Assembly: GCA_003221035.1 (NCBI GenBank)
Contig: QHUB01000035.1
Span: forward strand, 20,685 to 84,684
Direction of reading: 5' to 3'
Length of the DNA: 64,000 nucleotides
Source: Gemmatimonadota bacterium
Lineage (GTDB): Bacteria; Gemmatimonadota; Gemmatimonadetes; Gemmatimonadales; GWC2-71-9
In this document: positions 16,066 to 24,422 of the stretch, in pieces
Layout: each line of letters opens with the position of its first letter
Numbering within the stretch: the first letter of the stretch is position 1
Made by a program: the position numbers and the translations under genes
Notes under the pieces: model-generated
The model's input: only the letters and a program-made list of their open reading frames with translations
The model's database searches: none
What the model was told of the DNA's origin: nothing

Positions 16066-18333
16066 TCACTTGGGCTGGGATGGCAGATCGCCCGGAATTG
16101 CCTCGCCGACCGCCGCGGGCACGTAGTAGCGCGTGACGTATCCCTGCAGCATCTGTCGCGTGGTGAAGCGTTCGACGGCGACGGCGAGTACGGCTTTCAT
16201 CATATGTACCCAGTCGGGCGAATGACGGCCAGGGAGCCGATCGTAGAAAGTCGGTACGACGTGCTGCTCGAGCAACTGAAACAGCTGCTCCGTGTCCTGC
16301 TGGTCGGGGTCGCCCTCTCCCGAGGCGAGAGGAATTGCCCAGCCGTTCTTCCCGGTGAACCCTTCGGCCCACCAGCCATCCAGGGTGCCCAGTTGCGGCA
16401 CGCCGTTCAGGGCGGCCTTCATGCCGCTCGTCCCGCAGGCCTCCAGCGGCACGCGGGGCACATTCACCCAGACGTCCACTCCTGCCACCATCCGCTGCGC
16501 GAGGTGCATCTCGTAATCCTCGAGGAAGGCAATGCGACCCTCGAAGCTCGGATTCTGCGCAGCCGCAAATACTTTCTGCAGCACGCGCTTGCCCGGTTCG
16601 TCCGCCGGATGAGCCTTGCCGGAGAAAATGATTTGGACGGGACGGCGGGGATCGGTCAGCAGCCGTCTCAGCCGCTCGGGATCGTGGAAGAGAAGATCCG
16701 CGCGCTTGTAGGTCGCAAATCGGCGCGCAAACCCCAGCGTGAGGACGTTGGGGGACAGAAGCGCTCCGGCTCCTGCGAGTTTGGCCGGGTCTTTCCACTG
16801 ATCGCGCCAACGGTGACGGGCCTCCTCACGGACATAGTGAAACAACAAATGGCGGAGGCCTTCATGGACAGCCCACAGCCGGTCATCGTCGAGGTTTCGA
16901 ACCGCTGCAGCCACCGCTTCCGGTTCGGCGTCCGACTCCCAATCCGGGCCGAGCGTCTCGCCCAGCATGTCGCGAATCGGCCGTGCCATCCACGTGCCGA
17001 GATGGACGCCGTTCGTGACGTAACCGATAGGGATATCTGCGACCGGCTTGTCGTTCCAGAGCCAGCGCCAAATCCGTCGTGACTCCTCGCGGTGGCGGGC
17101 CGAGACGCCATTTACGCGCCCGGCGAGTCGCAGCGACAGCACGGTCATCTCAAAATGCTGATCCTTGAGGCCGGGCTGCCCGAACGCCATGAACTGTTCG
17201 CGCGTGATACCCATGGTGTTCCAGAACGGTCCTGTCACTTGCTCGAGCTGGGGAAACGAAAACACATCGTGCCCCGCGGGCACCGGCGTGTGGGTAGTAA
17301 ACACGCTCGTAGTCCGGATCTGCTCCTGCGCTTGCGACAGAGTGAGACCCCGTTCGATGAGCTCACGCAGCCGCTCGACGTAACTGAATGCCGCGTGTCC
17401 TTCGTTGGCGTGCCAGATCTCCGGCGCGAGGCCCAGCGCGCGCAACATGCGCACGCCACCAACGCCGAGTACCCATTCCTGGCGCAGCCGCCACTCGGCG
17501 CCGCTGGTGTAGAGCCGGGCGGTGAGATCGCGATCGGCCTTGTCGTTGCATTCGAGGTCGGTGTCGAGCAGATAAACCGGCACGCGCCCCACCATGACGC
17601 GCCACGCGCCGACCTGTACCTCGCGTCCGGAAATGCTCATGGGCACGAGACAGGGATCGCCATCCGGTCCGTTCATGCGGACCACCGGATTCACCGTCGG
17701 ATCGACGGGGTCGTCGGAATCGCGCTGCCACCCGTCCAGCCCGATGGTCTGATCGAAGTAGCCGTCGTGGTAGTACAGCCCAATGCCGATGAGCGGCACG
17801 CCCAGGTCAGAAGCCTCTTTGCAATGGTCGCCCGCGAGCACGCCCAGCCCGCCCGAGTAGATCGGGAGCGAGCGGTGCAGCGCGAATTCAGCGGAGAAGT
17901 AGGCGATCGAACGATTCCGCAGCTCGGGATAGCGGCTGGCGAACCAGGTCCCGTTCCCGTTCTGCTGCGTCAGCCGCTCGTACCGCTTGATGACCTGGTC
18001 GTAGCGCTCGAGAAACAGCGGGTCCCGCGATCGCTCCGCCAGGCGATCGGGCGCCACCTGACGCAGGAACTCGACCGCGTTATGGCGCGTCGATTCCCAC
18101 AGGAGGTGGTCGATGCGGTGAAACAACTCGCGCGCATCGAGCTGCCAGCTCCACCACAGATTCTGCGTGATATCGCCGAGCATCCGGATGCGATCCGGAA
18201 GGCTCTGCCCCGGGAGGGCGGGGGCCGGGCCGGGGCCGGGGCCGGGGGCGGGGGCTGGGGCGGAGAGGGGGGCGGGACGTTCTGATGTCCCCGGTTTGGG
18301 AGCAGACTCTATTGGTGTCATCGGTTGGGACAT
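16066..18333 (-). CDS. glgP: Alpha-glucan phosphorylase (GT35)
   Basis: PLP-dependent phosphorylase releasing glucose-1-phosphate from glycogen or maltodextrin. It is 755 residues and belongs to the shorter subgroup typical of many non-enteric bacteria. Motifs: RSIAYFSAEFAL, IYSGGLGVLAGDH, IWHANEGHAAF, THTPVPAGHD, and the PLP-lysine segment EACGTSGMKAALNG. Residues about 15-45 are a proline/alanine/glycine low-complexity leader before the conserved LGDITQNLWWSW. ATG 18333 is the first start, with ATG 18321 also possible; neither has a clear Shine-Dalgarno sequence. It is the first gene of the long minus-strand run, divergent from the DUF5916 gene. Confidence 0.93.
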   Translation of the reverse strand: MSQPMTPIESAPKPGTSERPAPLSAPAPAPGPGPGPAPALPGQSLPDRIRMLGDITQNLWWSWQLDARELFHRIDHLLWESTRHNAVEFLRQVAPDRLAERSRDPLFLERYDQVIKRYERLTQQNGNGTWFASRYPELRNRSIAYFSAEFALHRSLPIYSGGLGVLAGDHCKEASDLGVPLIGIGLYYHDGYFDQTIGLDGWQRDSDDPVDPTVNPVVRMNGPDGDPCLVPMSISGREVQVGAWRVMVGRVPVYLLDTDLECNDKADRDLTARLYTSGAEWRLRQEWVLGVGGVRMLRALGLAPEIWHANEGHAAFSYVERLRELIERGLTLSQAQEQIRTTSVFTTHTPVPAGHDVFSFPQLEQVTGPFWNTMGITREQFMAFGQPGLKDQHFEMTVLSLRLAGRVNGVSARHREESRRIWRWLWNDKPVADIPIGYVTNGVHLGTWMARPIRDMLGETLGPDWESDAEPEAVAAAVRNLDDDRLWAVHEGLRHLLFHYVREEARHRWRDQWKDPAKLAGAGALLSPNVLTLGFARRFATYKRADLLFHDPERLRRLLTDPRRPVQIIFSGKAHPADEPGKRVLQKVFAAAQNPSFEGRIAFLEDYEMHLAQRMVAGVDVWVNVPRVPLEACGTSGMKAALNGVPQLGTLDGWWAEGFTGKNGWAIPLASGEGDPDQQDTEQLFQLLEQHVVPTFYDRLPGRHSPDWVHMMKAVLAVAVERFTTRQMLQGYVTRYYVPAAVGEAIPGDLPSQPK
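18207..18285. repeat. G-rich low-complexity tract inside the glgP 5' region
   Basis: The plus strand carries runs of 4-5 G separated by CC, GC or CT over roughly 80 bases, built from imperfect GGGGCC units. It encodes the Pro/Ala/Gly leader of GlgP on the minus strand, so the mRNA is C-rich and the template strand could form a G-quadruplex 50-125 nt into the gene. Confidence 0.75.
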
Positions 18334-18420
18334 ATCTAATCGGGGAGATTGTAAGGCTCCAGTCAGGCCCGCAACCTTTTGTCATTGCGCCGCGTCCAAG
18401 CTGGTATCCTAGCCCCCGTG

Positions 18421-21111
18421 ATGACCATGCCGAGACTAACCGTCGCTCTCGCCGTGCTGTGCGTCCCTTCCTTCCTATGTGCGCAGAACATCCATCCCAC
18501 GCCCCCGCCTGAAGTCCGGGCGGTGCCGCTCCAGGGCGAGATCCACCTCGACGGCCGGCTGGACGAGCCCGTCTGGAAGACCGCGCCGGTGGCGACCGAC
18601 TTCCTTCAAAACCAGCCGCATCAGGGCGAGCCCGCGACGCAACGCACCGAGGTGCGCTTCGTCTTTGACGCGGCCGCGATCTACGTGGGCGCGCGGATGT
18701 ACGACGACTCGGGCTCTCGCGGTGTACGGACGCGTCTTGCCCGCCGCGACGCGGATATCAGCACCGATTACATCCAGGTCATCTTCGATACCTATCACGA
18801 TCATATCGGCCGCCTGTTCTTCTGGGTGAATCCCTCAGGCGTCAAGCAGGACGCCAACGGGCTGGGCGGCGGTGGCGATCCTTCGTGGGACCCGGTATGG
18901 GAGGTGCAGACCAGCATCGACTCGCTCGGCTGGACGGCCGAAATGCGTATCCCGTTTTCGCAGCTGCGCTATCCGTCGACTGCGCAGGAACAAACGTGGG
19001 GTCTGCAAATCTGGCGTCAGGAGAACCGGCTGAACGAGCTGTCGCAGTGGGCGTACTGGAAGCCCGAGGACGTGGGCGGGCCGCCGCGGTTCGGCCACCT
19101 GCACGGACTCGTAATTCATCAGGCGCCGGGCCGCGCCGAGCTGCTGCCGTACGTGGTGGGCCGCTCAGCCAACGTGCCGGGAGATCCGGCCGATCCCTTC
19201 TACGATCCGCACGCGATGGATGGTCGCGTCGGCGCGGACGCGATGCTGCGCGTGACGTCGAACCTCACCTTGAATGCCACCGTCAATCCCGATTTCGGCC
19301 AGGTGGAGGTGGACCCGGCAGTCGTGAATCTCAGCACGTTCGAAACGTTCTTCCAGGAGAAGCGGCCGTTTTTCGTCGAGGGCGCGGGATATTTCGGGCT
19401 CGGGGGCTTCAGCTGCTACTTCTGTTCGAACGCCTTCTCGCTGTCCATGCTCAACACCAGGCGCATCGGACGCGAGCCCCAATTGCCGGCGGTACGCGAC
19501 AGTGTCGCGTACGCGGACGCGCCCGACAATACGCGGATCATCGGCGCGGCAAAGCTGACGGGCCGAACGGCCGGCGGATGGTCCATCGGAGCGCTCAATG
19601 CGTTGACGAGCCACGAAGAGGCGCCCGTGGCGCTCGGCGACAGCGCGGGCACGCGAGCGCTGCGGACGGTCGAGCCGCTCACGAACTATTTCGTGGGTCG
19701 GGTCGCCAAAGATCTGCGCGGCGGCGCGACCGTCCTCAAGATCATGGGGACGTCGGTCCGTCGCGACTTGGGCGATGATCCCTACGTCATCGGGCGCTTA
19801 TCCCGGCACTCCGAGGCGCTCGGCGTCGGGACCGAGATGTGGTGGGGCAAGCGGACCTACCGTCTGATGGCGCAGCTCGCCGGCACACAGGTCATCGGCG
19901 ACACAGCGGCGATCCGCCGGGTCAAGGAGTCGCAGCGTCACTTCTTCCAACGTCCCGACCGCTCCGACACGCTGGACGTGCGGAAACCGTGGACGTCCAT
20001 GCACGGTCTCGGCGGGTTCGCTCGACTCTCGCGCGAACAAGGCCACCTCCTCTGGGAAGTCAGCACCAACTTCCGCAGCCCCAGCTTCGACAACAACGAC
20101 ATTACGATTCTGCCGCAAGGCGACTTCGTGTGGATGAGCGGGAACGTGTTCCCGCTTTGGACGAAGCCGACGAAGTGGTACCGGCAGCTGGCGCTCATCG
20201 GCGGCGCGCAGCAGCAGTACAACCTCGACGGCGATTTGACGAACCGCGATTACCATCTCTTCGGCCAGATGCAGTCGCTCGGATACTGGTCGTTCTCGAC
20301 GTTCTGGATTGGCTCACCGACCGTCCTGGATGACCGGTTGACCCGCGGCGGACCCGTGGTCGGCCGCCCGGGCCGCGATTACTTCTCGGTCGACATGCGG
20401 ACCGACAACCGCAAGGCAATCGTCGCGGAGCTCACACTGGATCAAGGATGCAACAGAGACGGCGATTGCCAGCGTGATGCGGCGTTGACACTCGAGCTGA
20501 AGCCCAAGTCCAACGTGAGTATCTCGTTCGGACCCAGCATCAACAACGCGCATACAGGCGTACAGGCGGTCGGACGGGATTCGAGTACCATCGGCGCGGG
20601 ACTCTATGGCGTGCATTACGTCTTCGGACAGCTCGAGCGGAATGAAGTCGCGATGGATACGCGCCTCAACGTGACCTTCTCGCCGACGCTGACGCTGGAG
20701 CTGTACATGCAGCCCTTTATCTCGGCGGGCGATTACACGAGCTACAACGAGTTTGCGGCGACACGCACCACGAAGCGCCTGACCTACGGTCGCGACATGG
20801 GCACGATCGTCGTCACGCCGCCCTCGTCGCCGGGCGGTCCGAACACGATTACACTCGACCCGGATGGTCCCGGTCCCGACACGACATTCACGTTCCCGGA
20901 TCCGAGCTTTACGGTTCGGTCGCTGCGCGGAAACGCCGTGCTGCGGTGGGAGTATCGGCCGGGCTCCACGCTGTTCCTGGTTTGGACGCGCAGCGGCGCG
21001 ACCGACGAGTCGCGCGGCCAGATCAACTGGAACGAAGACACGAGCGCCCTATTCCAGGGTCCTTCGGAGAACATCTTCCTGGTGAAGGTGAATTACTGGC
21101 TGGGGTTCTAA
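18421..21111 (+). CDS. Outer-membrane protein with CBM9-like domain and DUF5916 barrel
   Basis: A secreted protein of 896 residues. It has a signal peptide (LTVALAVLCVPSFLCA-Q), then a CBM9/DOMON-like beta sandwich at about residues 30-215 (IHLDGRLDEPVWK, VRFVFDAAAIYVGARM, FFWVNPSGVKQDAN), and a long DUF5916 region of alternating strands likely to form an outer-membrane barrel (NPDFGQVEVDPAVVNLSTFETFF, EKRPFFVEGAGYF). ATG 18421 (or 18427) is preferred because the signal peptide follows; a TTG at 18379 is in frame but adds no recognisable sequence. Role unknown; members often sit beside carbohydrate or peptide uptake genes. Confidence 0.85.
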   Translation: MTMPRLTVALAVLCVPSFLCAQNIHPTPPPEVRAVPLQGEIHLDGRLDEPVWKTAPVATDFLQNQPHQGEPATQRTEVRFVFDAAAIYVGARMYDDSGSRGVRTRLARRDADISTDYIQVIFDTYHDHIGRLFFWVNPSGVKQDANGLGGGGDPSWDPVWEVQTSIDSLGWTAEMRIPFSQLRYPSTAQEQTWGLQIWRQENRLNELSQWAYWKPEDVGGPPRFGHLHGLVIHQAPGRAELLPYVVGRSANVPGDPADPFYDPHAMDGRVGADAMLRVTSNLTLNATVNPDFGQVEVDPAVVNLSTFETFFQEKRPFFVEGAGYFGLGGFSCYFCSNAFSLSMLNTRRIGREPQLPAVRDSVAYADAPDNTRIIGAAKLTGRTAGGWSIGALNALTSHEEAPVALGDSAGTRALRTVEPLTNYFVGRVAKDLRGGATVLKIMGTSVRRDLGDDPYVIGRLSRHSEALGVGTEMWWGKRTYRLMAQLAGTQVIGDTAAIRRVKESQRHFFQRPDRSDTLDVRKPWTSMHGLGGFARLSREQGHLLWEVSTNFRSPSFDNNDITILPQGDFVWMSGNVFPLWTKPTKWYRQLALIGGAQQQYNLDGDLTNRDYHLFGQMQSLGYWSFSTFWIGSPTVLDDRLTRGGPVVGRPGRDYFSVDMRTDNRKAIVAELTLDQGCNRDGDCQRDAALTLELKPKSNVSISFGPSINNAHTGVQAVGRDSSTIGAGLYGVHYVFGQLERNEVAMDTRLNVTFSPTLTLELYMQPFISAGDYTSYNEFAATRTTKRLTYGRDMGTIVVTPPSSPGGPNTITLDPDGPGPDTTFTFPDPSFTVRSLRGNAVLRWEYRPGSTLFLVWTRSGATDESRGQINWNEDTSALFQGPSENIFLVKVNYWLGF

Positions 21112-21126
21112 CCCGGAGCAGGAAGT

Positions 21127-21206
21127 CAGGAATCGGGAGTCAGCGAGGCGTTTTGGGAACCGGATAACGTTCTGATTATGAGGATGTTTCTGACTTCCGA
21201 TTCCTG
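21127..21206. repeat. Intergenic inverted repeat with short tandem units
   Basis: Arms 21127-21143 and 21190-21206 are complementary at 16 of 17 positions with a 46-nt loop. The right arm runs on into three or four near-identical 7-8-mers of the ATTCCTG type up to 21228. It lies between the DUF5916 gene and the pirin gene and could act as a hairpin terminator/attenuator or be a copy of an interspersed repeat. Confidence 0.7.
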
Positions 21207-21234
21207 ATTCCTGAATCCTGACTCCTGAGGCTCC

Positions 21235-22149
21235 ATGTCCATCCGCGCCGTAAAAACGATTTCCCAGTCGCTGCCCACCCTCGAGGGCGCCGGCGTCAAG
21301 CTGCGCCGGGCCTTTGGCTTTGGCCACACCAGCGACTTTGATCCATTTCTTCTGCTCGATGATTTCCGCAACGAGCACCCCGAGGACTATCTCCCGGGAT
21401 TTCCATGGCATCCGCACCGCGGTATCGAGACGATCACCTACGTGCTGAGCGGCAGCGTGCAGCACGGGGACAGCCTGGGCAACAGCGGGACCATGGGAGC
21501 GGGCGACGTGCAGTGGATGACCGCGGGGAGCGGCATCCTGCATCAGGAAATGCCCAAAGGCGATGAGCGCGGCCGCATGCACGGCTTCCAGCTCTGGGCC
21601 AACCTGCCGCGCAGCCTGAAAATGACCGAGCCCCGCTATCAGGATATTCATTCGAAGGAAATTCCCGAAATCGTCGATGACGATGGCACGCGCGTCCGCG
21701 TGGTCGCCGGCGATTTCTGGGGCAAGCGGGGGCCGGTCGAGGGTGTCGCGGCGGATCCGCGGTATCTCGACATCTCGATTCCGCCGCGCGTGAGCAAAAG
21801 GATTCCAGTGGAATCGTCACGCCACGCGTTCGCCTACGTGTTCGAGGGGAGCGGCTCGTTCCGCGACGCCTCTGCGCCTCAGGGGGTGCGCACCGATCGC
21901 GTCTCGGCCGGTGGCCGCGATGCGGGCAGCGAGGCTCCGCAAGAAACCTCCAACCGCTCACTCGTGCTGTTCGATTCGGGTGACGAGATCACGGTCCAGG
22001 CGGGAGCGCAGGGCATGCGGTTCCTGCTGGTATCAGGGCAGCCGCTGCAAGAGCCCGTTGCGTGGCAGGGTCCGATCGTGATGAATACGCAGCAAGAGCT
22101 GCAACAGGCCTACGACGAGCTGCGGCGAGGAACGTTCATCAAGCGCTGA
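21235..22149 (+). CDS. Pirin family protein
   Basis: Bicupin of the pirin family, 304 residues. The N-terminal cupin has the metal site HPHRGIETITYVLSG with a later GILHQEMPKGDE, so two His, a third His and a Glu are all present. The pirin C-terminal cupin holds EFGS-like YVFEGSGSFRD and DSGDEITVQAG. Between them is a somewhat enlarged loop (residues about 217-240, rich in Ala, Gly and Ser). Known pirins include quercetinases and redox-responsive co-factors; which applies here is unknown. Its last 11 nt overlap the convergent small gene. Confidence 0.9.
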   Translation: MSIRAVKTISQSLPTLEGAGVKLRRAFGFGHTSDFDPFLLLDDFRNEHPEDYLPGFPWHPHRGIETITYVLSGSVQHGDSLGNSGTMGAGDVQWMTAGSGILHQEMPKGDERGRMHGFQLWANLPRSLKMTEPRYQDIHSKEIPEIVDDDGTRVRVVAGDFWGKRGPVEGVAADPRYLDISIPPRVSKRIPVESSRHAFAYVFEGSGSFRDASAPQGVRTDRVSAGGRDAGSEAPQETSNRSLVLFDSGDEITVQAGAQGMRFLLVSGQPLQEPVAWQGPIVMNTQQELQQAYDELRRGTFIKR

Positions 22150-22444
22150 TGTCGGGGTGTTGCCGCACGGCGAGCGTGGCGGCGTCGATGCGCACGGCGT
22201 AATCGCGGAGCGATTCGTCGGGCAGCCGAGACGGCAGGACGAAGTGCGGGTCTTCGGGCTCCGAGCTCTTCAAATCGTTCACCATCAAATCGCCGCCGCG
22301 CGCTTCGACTGCGCTTTCGAAGCGCTCCACGGCGGCGAGTAGATCGGCCAAATCTTCCGGCCGCTCATCGCCGCTGAGCGGAATACCTCGGCGACGGAGC
22401 CGGTCCGCCACTTCCGCAGCCACATCACGAATGTTTGCGCCCAT
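22139..22444 (-). CDS. Small acidic protein of unknown function
   Basis: A 101-residue soluble protein that I do not recognise. It is mostly helical, with a conserved-looking N-terminus (VAAEVADRLRRRGIPLSGDE), an acidic middle and a C-terminal helix (SLRDYAVRIDAATLAVRQ). It overlaps the end of the pirin gene by 11 nt tail to tail. Codon usage matches its neighbours, which supports a real gene. Confidence 0.6.
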   Translation of the reverse strand: MGANIRDVAAEVADRLRRRGIPLSGDERPEDLADLLAAVERFESAVEARGGDLMVNDLKSSEPEDPHFVLPSRLPDESLRDYAVRIDAATLAVRQHPDISA

Positions 22445-22542
22445 GCGTGCAGCCTAATTCTGCCGCGGTCGGCACGGTAGACGATCCAGCGATCTAGGCC
22501 TTCCGGCCCAACGAGCTGGGAGCGCGCGGGGTAGCAGCACGC

Positions 22543-22887
22543 ATGTCACTCGAACTCACCCCCGGTCGCAAGGACCGCTCGATCAAGCGCCTCGTGTCGA
22601 ACGTGCAGGAGGACGCTTCGCTCCTCGTGCGGCAGGAGATTGCGCTCGCGAAGGCCGAACTGAAGGAGAAGGCTCAGCGAGTCGCGAAACAGGCCGGCTT
22701 CTTCGGGGCTGCCGGTGTGCTCGGCTATACGGGACTGCTGATTCTCTTCGCGGCGCTGATCCTCGGCATCATTGCGTTGGGCGTCGCCGCATGGCTCGCC
22801 ACACTCGGCGTCGGCATCGTGGTCATGGTTGGCACGTTCGTATTGGTTCAGCGCGCGCGCAACGCCGGGAAGTCGTCACCCCAATGA
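22543..22887 (+). CDS. Phage holin family/DUF1469-like membrane protein
   Basis: A 114-residue protein of the Actinobacterial Holin-X / superfamily III type, which is chromosomal and not phage-linked. An amphipathic N-terminal helix (LVRQEIALAKAELKEKA) is followed by two membrane helices (about 50-75 and 78-103) and a basic tail. The stop overlaps the next gene's ATG as ATGA, and DUF3618 proteins are the usual partner of this family. Suggested to act at the membrane; exact role unknown. Confidence 0.82.
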   Translation: MSLELTPGRKDRSIKRLVSNVQEDASLLVRQEIALAKAELKEKAQRVAKQAGFFGAAGVLGYTGLLILFAALILGIIALGVAAWLATLGVGIVVMVGTFVLVQRARNAGKSSPQ

Positions 22888-23099
22888 CCGTCGTCGTCCG
22901 CGGCACTTACGGGTGGAGTGGCGACGGCAAGAGCGCGGCCGAAATCGCCGCAGACATCGAGCAGACCAGAAATCGCCTGGCGTCGGACGTTCGCGCGTTG
23001 ACCGCGAGCCTCGTGACGCCGCGATTGCTCGTGCCGCTCGTCTCTGTGGCCTTGGGCATCGTGTCGTTCTTCGTTCGCAAGAAGATTCGCCACCGCTAG
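22884..23099 (+). CDS. DUF3618 domain protein
   Basis: A 71-residue protein with the DUF3618 core (AAEIAADIEQTRNRLASDVRAL) and a short C-terminal membrane helix followed by KKIRHR. ATG 22884 overlaps the holin-like stop (ATGA), giving translational coupling. An in-frame start at 22791 would add 31 arginine-rich residues encoded inside the upstream gene and is rejected. Confidence 0.82.
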   Translation: MTVVVRGTYGWSGDGKSAAEIAADIEQTRNRLASDVRALTASLVTPRLLVPLVSVALGIVSFFVRKKIRHR

Positions 23100-23138
23100 C
23101 GGGTTTTGCTTTTGGGCGGCTATCGTTCACGCCGCCCT

Positions 23139-24413
23139 ATGTGGACCTTCCTCCGCGCTCGCACCCTCACACAGTGGATCGTCGTCGCCATGGTCGTGGG
23201 CGTGGCGCTCGGCATTGTCTCCCCCGGTTTCGCCGTTTCGATTCGCCCGATCTCCACCGTTTTTCTCCGCATGATCCGCTCGATCATCGTGCCGCTGATC
23301 TTCGGTACGCTCGTCGTCGGTATCGCCGGGCATGGCGACGACATGAAGCGGGTCGGCCGCCTCGCGCTCAAGTCCATCATCTATTTCGAAATCGTGACGA
23401 CGCTCGCACTGTTCATCGGTCTCCTCGCGGTGAACGTCCTCAAGCCGGGCGTTGGGGTGTCACTCGGCGGCGAGACCGCGGCCGCGCCAGGCGCCACCAA
23501 CCAGATCACGTTCACCGGCGTGCTCGAGCACATCGTGCCGCAAAGCTTCTTCGAAGCCGCGGCGGGCAACGAAATGCTGCAGATCGTGTTTTGGTCGGTG
23601 TTGTTCGCGATCGGGTTGTCGCAGGTGCGCGGCCGCGCCAAGGAGACCATGCTCGGGTTCTGCGAGGCGCTCGCCGAGGTGATGTTCAAGTTTACGGGGG
23701 TGGTCATGAAGTTCGCGCCGTTCGGCGTGGCGGCCGCGCTGGCGTTCACGGTGGGGCAGGCGGTCGTGAAATACGGCGGTCCCGAGGGCGCCTGGCATAT
23801 TCTGCGGAGCCTGGGCCTCGTCGTGCTTACGCTGTACATCGCCCTCGTGATTTTCGGGCTGCTGGTCCTGTATCCTGTCGCGCGGCTCGCGCGCGTGCCG
23901 GTGGGGACATTTGCCGCTGCCGTCAAGGAACCGGCGCTCATCGCATTTTCGACCGCGTCGTCCGAAGCCGCGCTGCCCAAAGCGATGGAGCAGATGGAAG
24001 CGATCGGGGTGCCGCGGCGCATCGTCGCGTTCGTGATGCCGACCGGCTACTCGTTCAACCTCGACGGCAGCACCTTGTATCTGTCGGTTGCGTCGGTCTT
24101 CGCCGCCCAAGCTGGCGGTGTCTCGCTCACGTGGGGACAGCAGTTGCTGATGATGGTGACGCTCATGCTGACGAGCAAAGGCGTGGCCGGTGTGCCGCGA
24201 GCTGCGCTCGTGATTCTCACCGGCACGCTGGCGTCGTTCAATCTTCCCGCAGAGGCTGCGGTCGTGCTGCTCGGCGTGGACGTGCTCATGGACATGGCGC
24301 GTACGACGGTGAATCTCATCGGCAACTGTCTCGCGACGGTCGTCATGGCGCGCTGGGAAGGCGAGTACGACGAGTCGCGCGCGCTCGTAACCAACGGGGC
24401 CGAAGCCGCGTAA
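23139..24413 (+). CDS. Dicarboxylate/amino acid:cation symporter (DAACS)
   Basis: A GltP/DctA-type transporter of 424 residues driving uptake of glutamate/aspartate or C4-dicarboxylates with Na+ or H+. Signature stretches: FLRMIRSIIVPLIFGTLV, STASSEAALPKAM (serine-rich hairpin), PTGYSFNLDGSTLY (third TM, NMDGT-like) and DVLMDMARTTVNLIGN (substrate and cation site). The Arg in the last motif favours acidic substrates. ATG 23139 places a short basic N-terminus before TM1; a start at 23106 would lie in the previous intergenic space. The kinase gene follows after 9 nt. Confidence 0.92.
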   Translation: MWTFLRARTLTQWIVVAMVVGVALGIVSPGFAVSIRPISTVFLRMIRSIIVPLIFGTLVVGIAGHGDDMKRVGRLALKSIIYFEIVTTLALFIGLLAVNVLKPGVGVSLGGETAAAPGATNQITFTGVLEHIVPQSFFEAAAGNEMLQIVFWSVLFAIGLSQVRGRAKETMLGFCEALAEVMFKFTGVVMKFAPFGVAAALAFTVGQAVVKYGGPEGAWHILRSLGLVVLTLYIALVIFGLLVLYPVARLARVPVGTFAAAVKEPALIAFSTASSEAALPKAMEQMEAIGVPRRIVAFVMPTGYSFNLDGSTLYLSVASVFAAQAGGVSLTWGQQLLMMVTLMLTSKGVAGVPRAALVILTGTLASFNLPAEAAVVLLGVDVLMDMARTTVNLIGNCLATVVMARWEGEYDESRALVTNGAEAA

Positions 24414-24422
24414 CTTCCCCGC

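Noticed and set aside
18379..18420. TTGTCA/TATCCT promoter for the DUF5916 gene
   Set aside because: Spacing of about 20 nt is too long for a convincing promoter.
22543..23099. Prophage remnant suggested by the holin-like protein
   Set aside because: Holin-X/DUF3618 pairs are ordinary chromosomal genes and no other phage gene is near.
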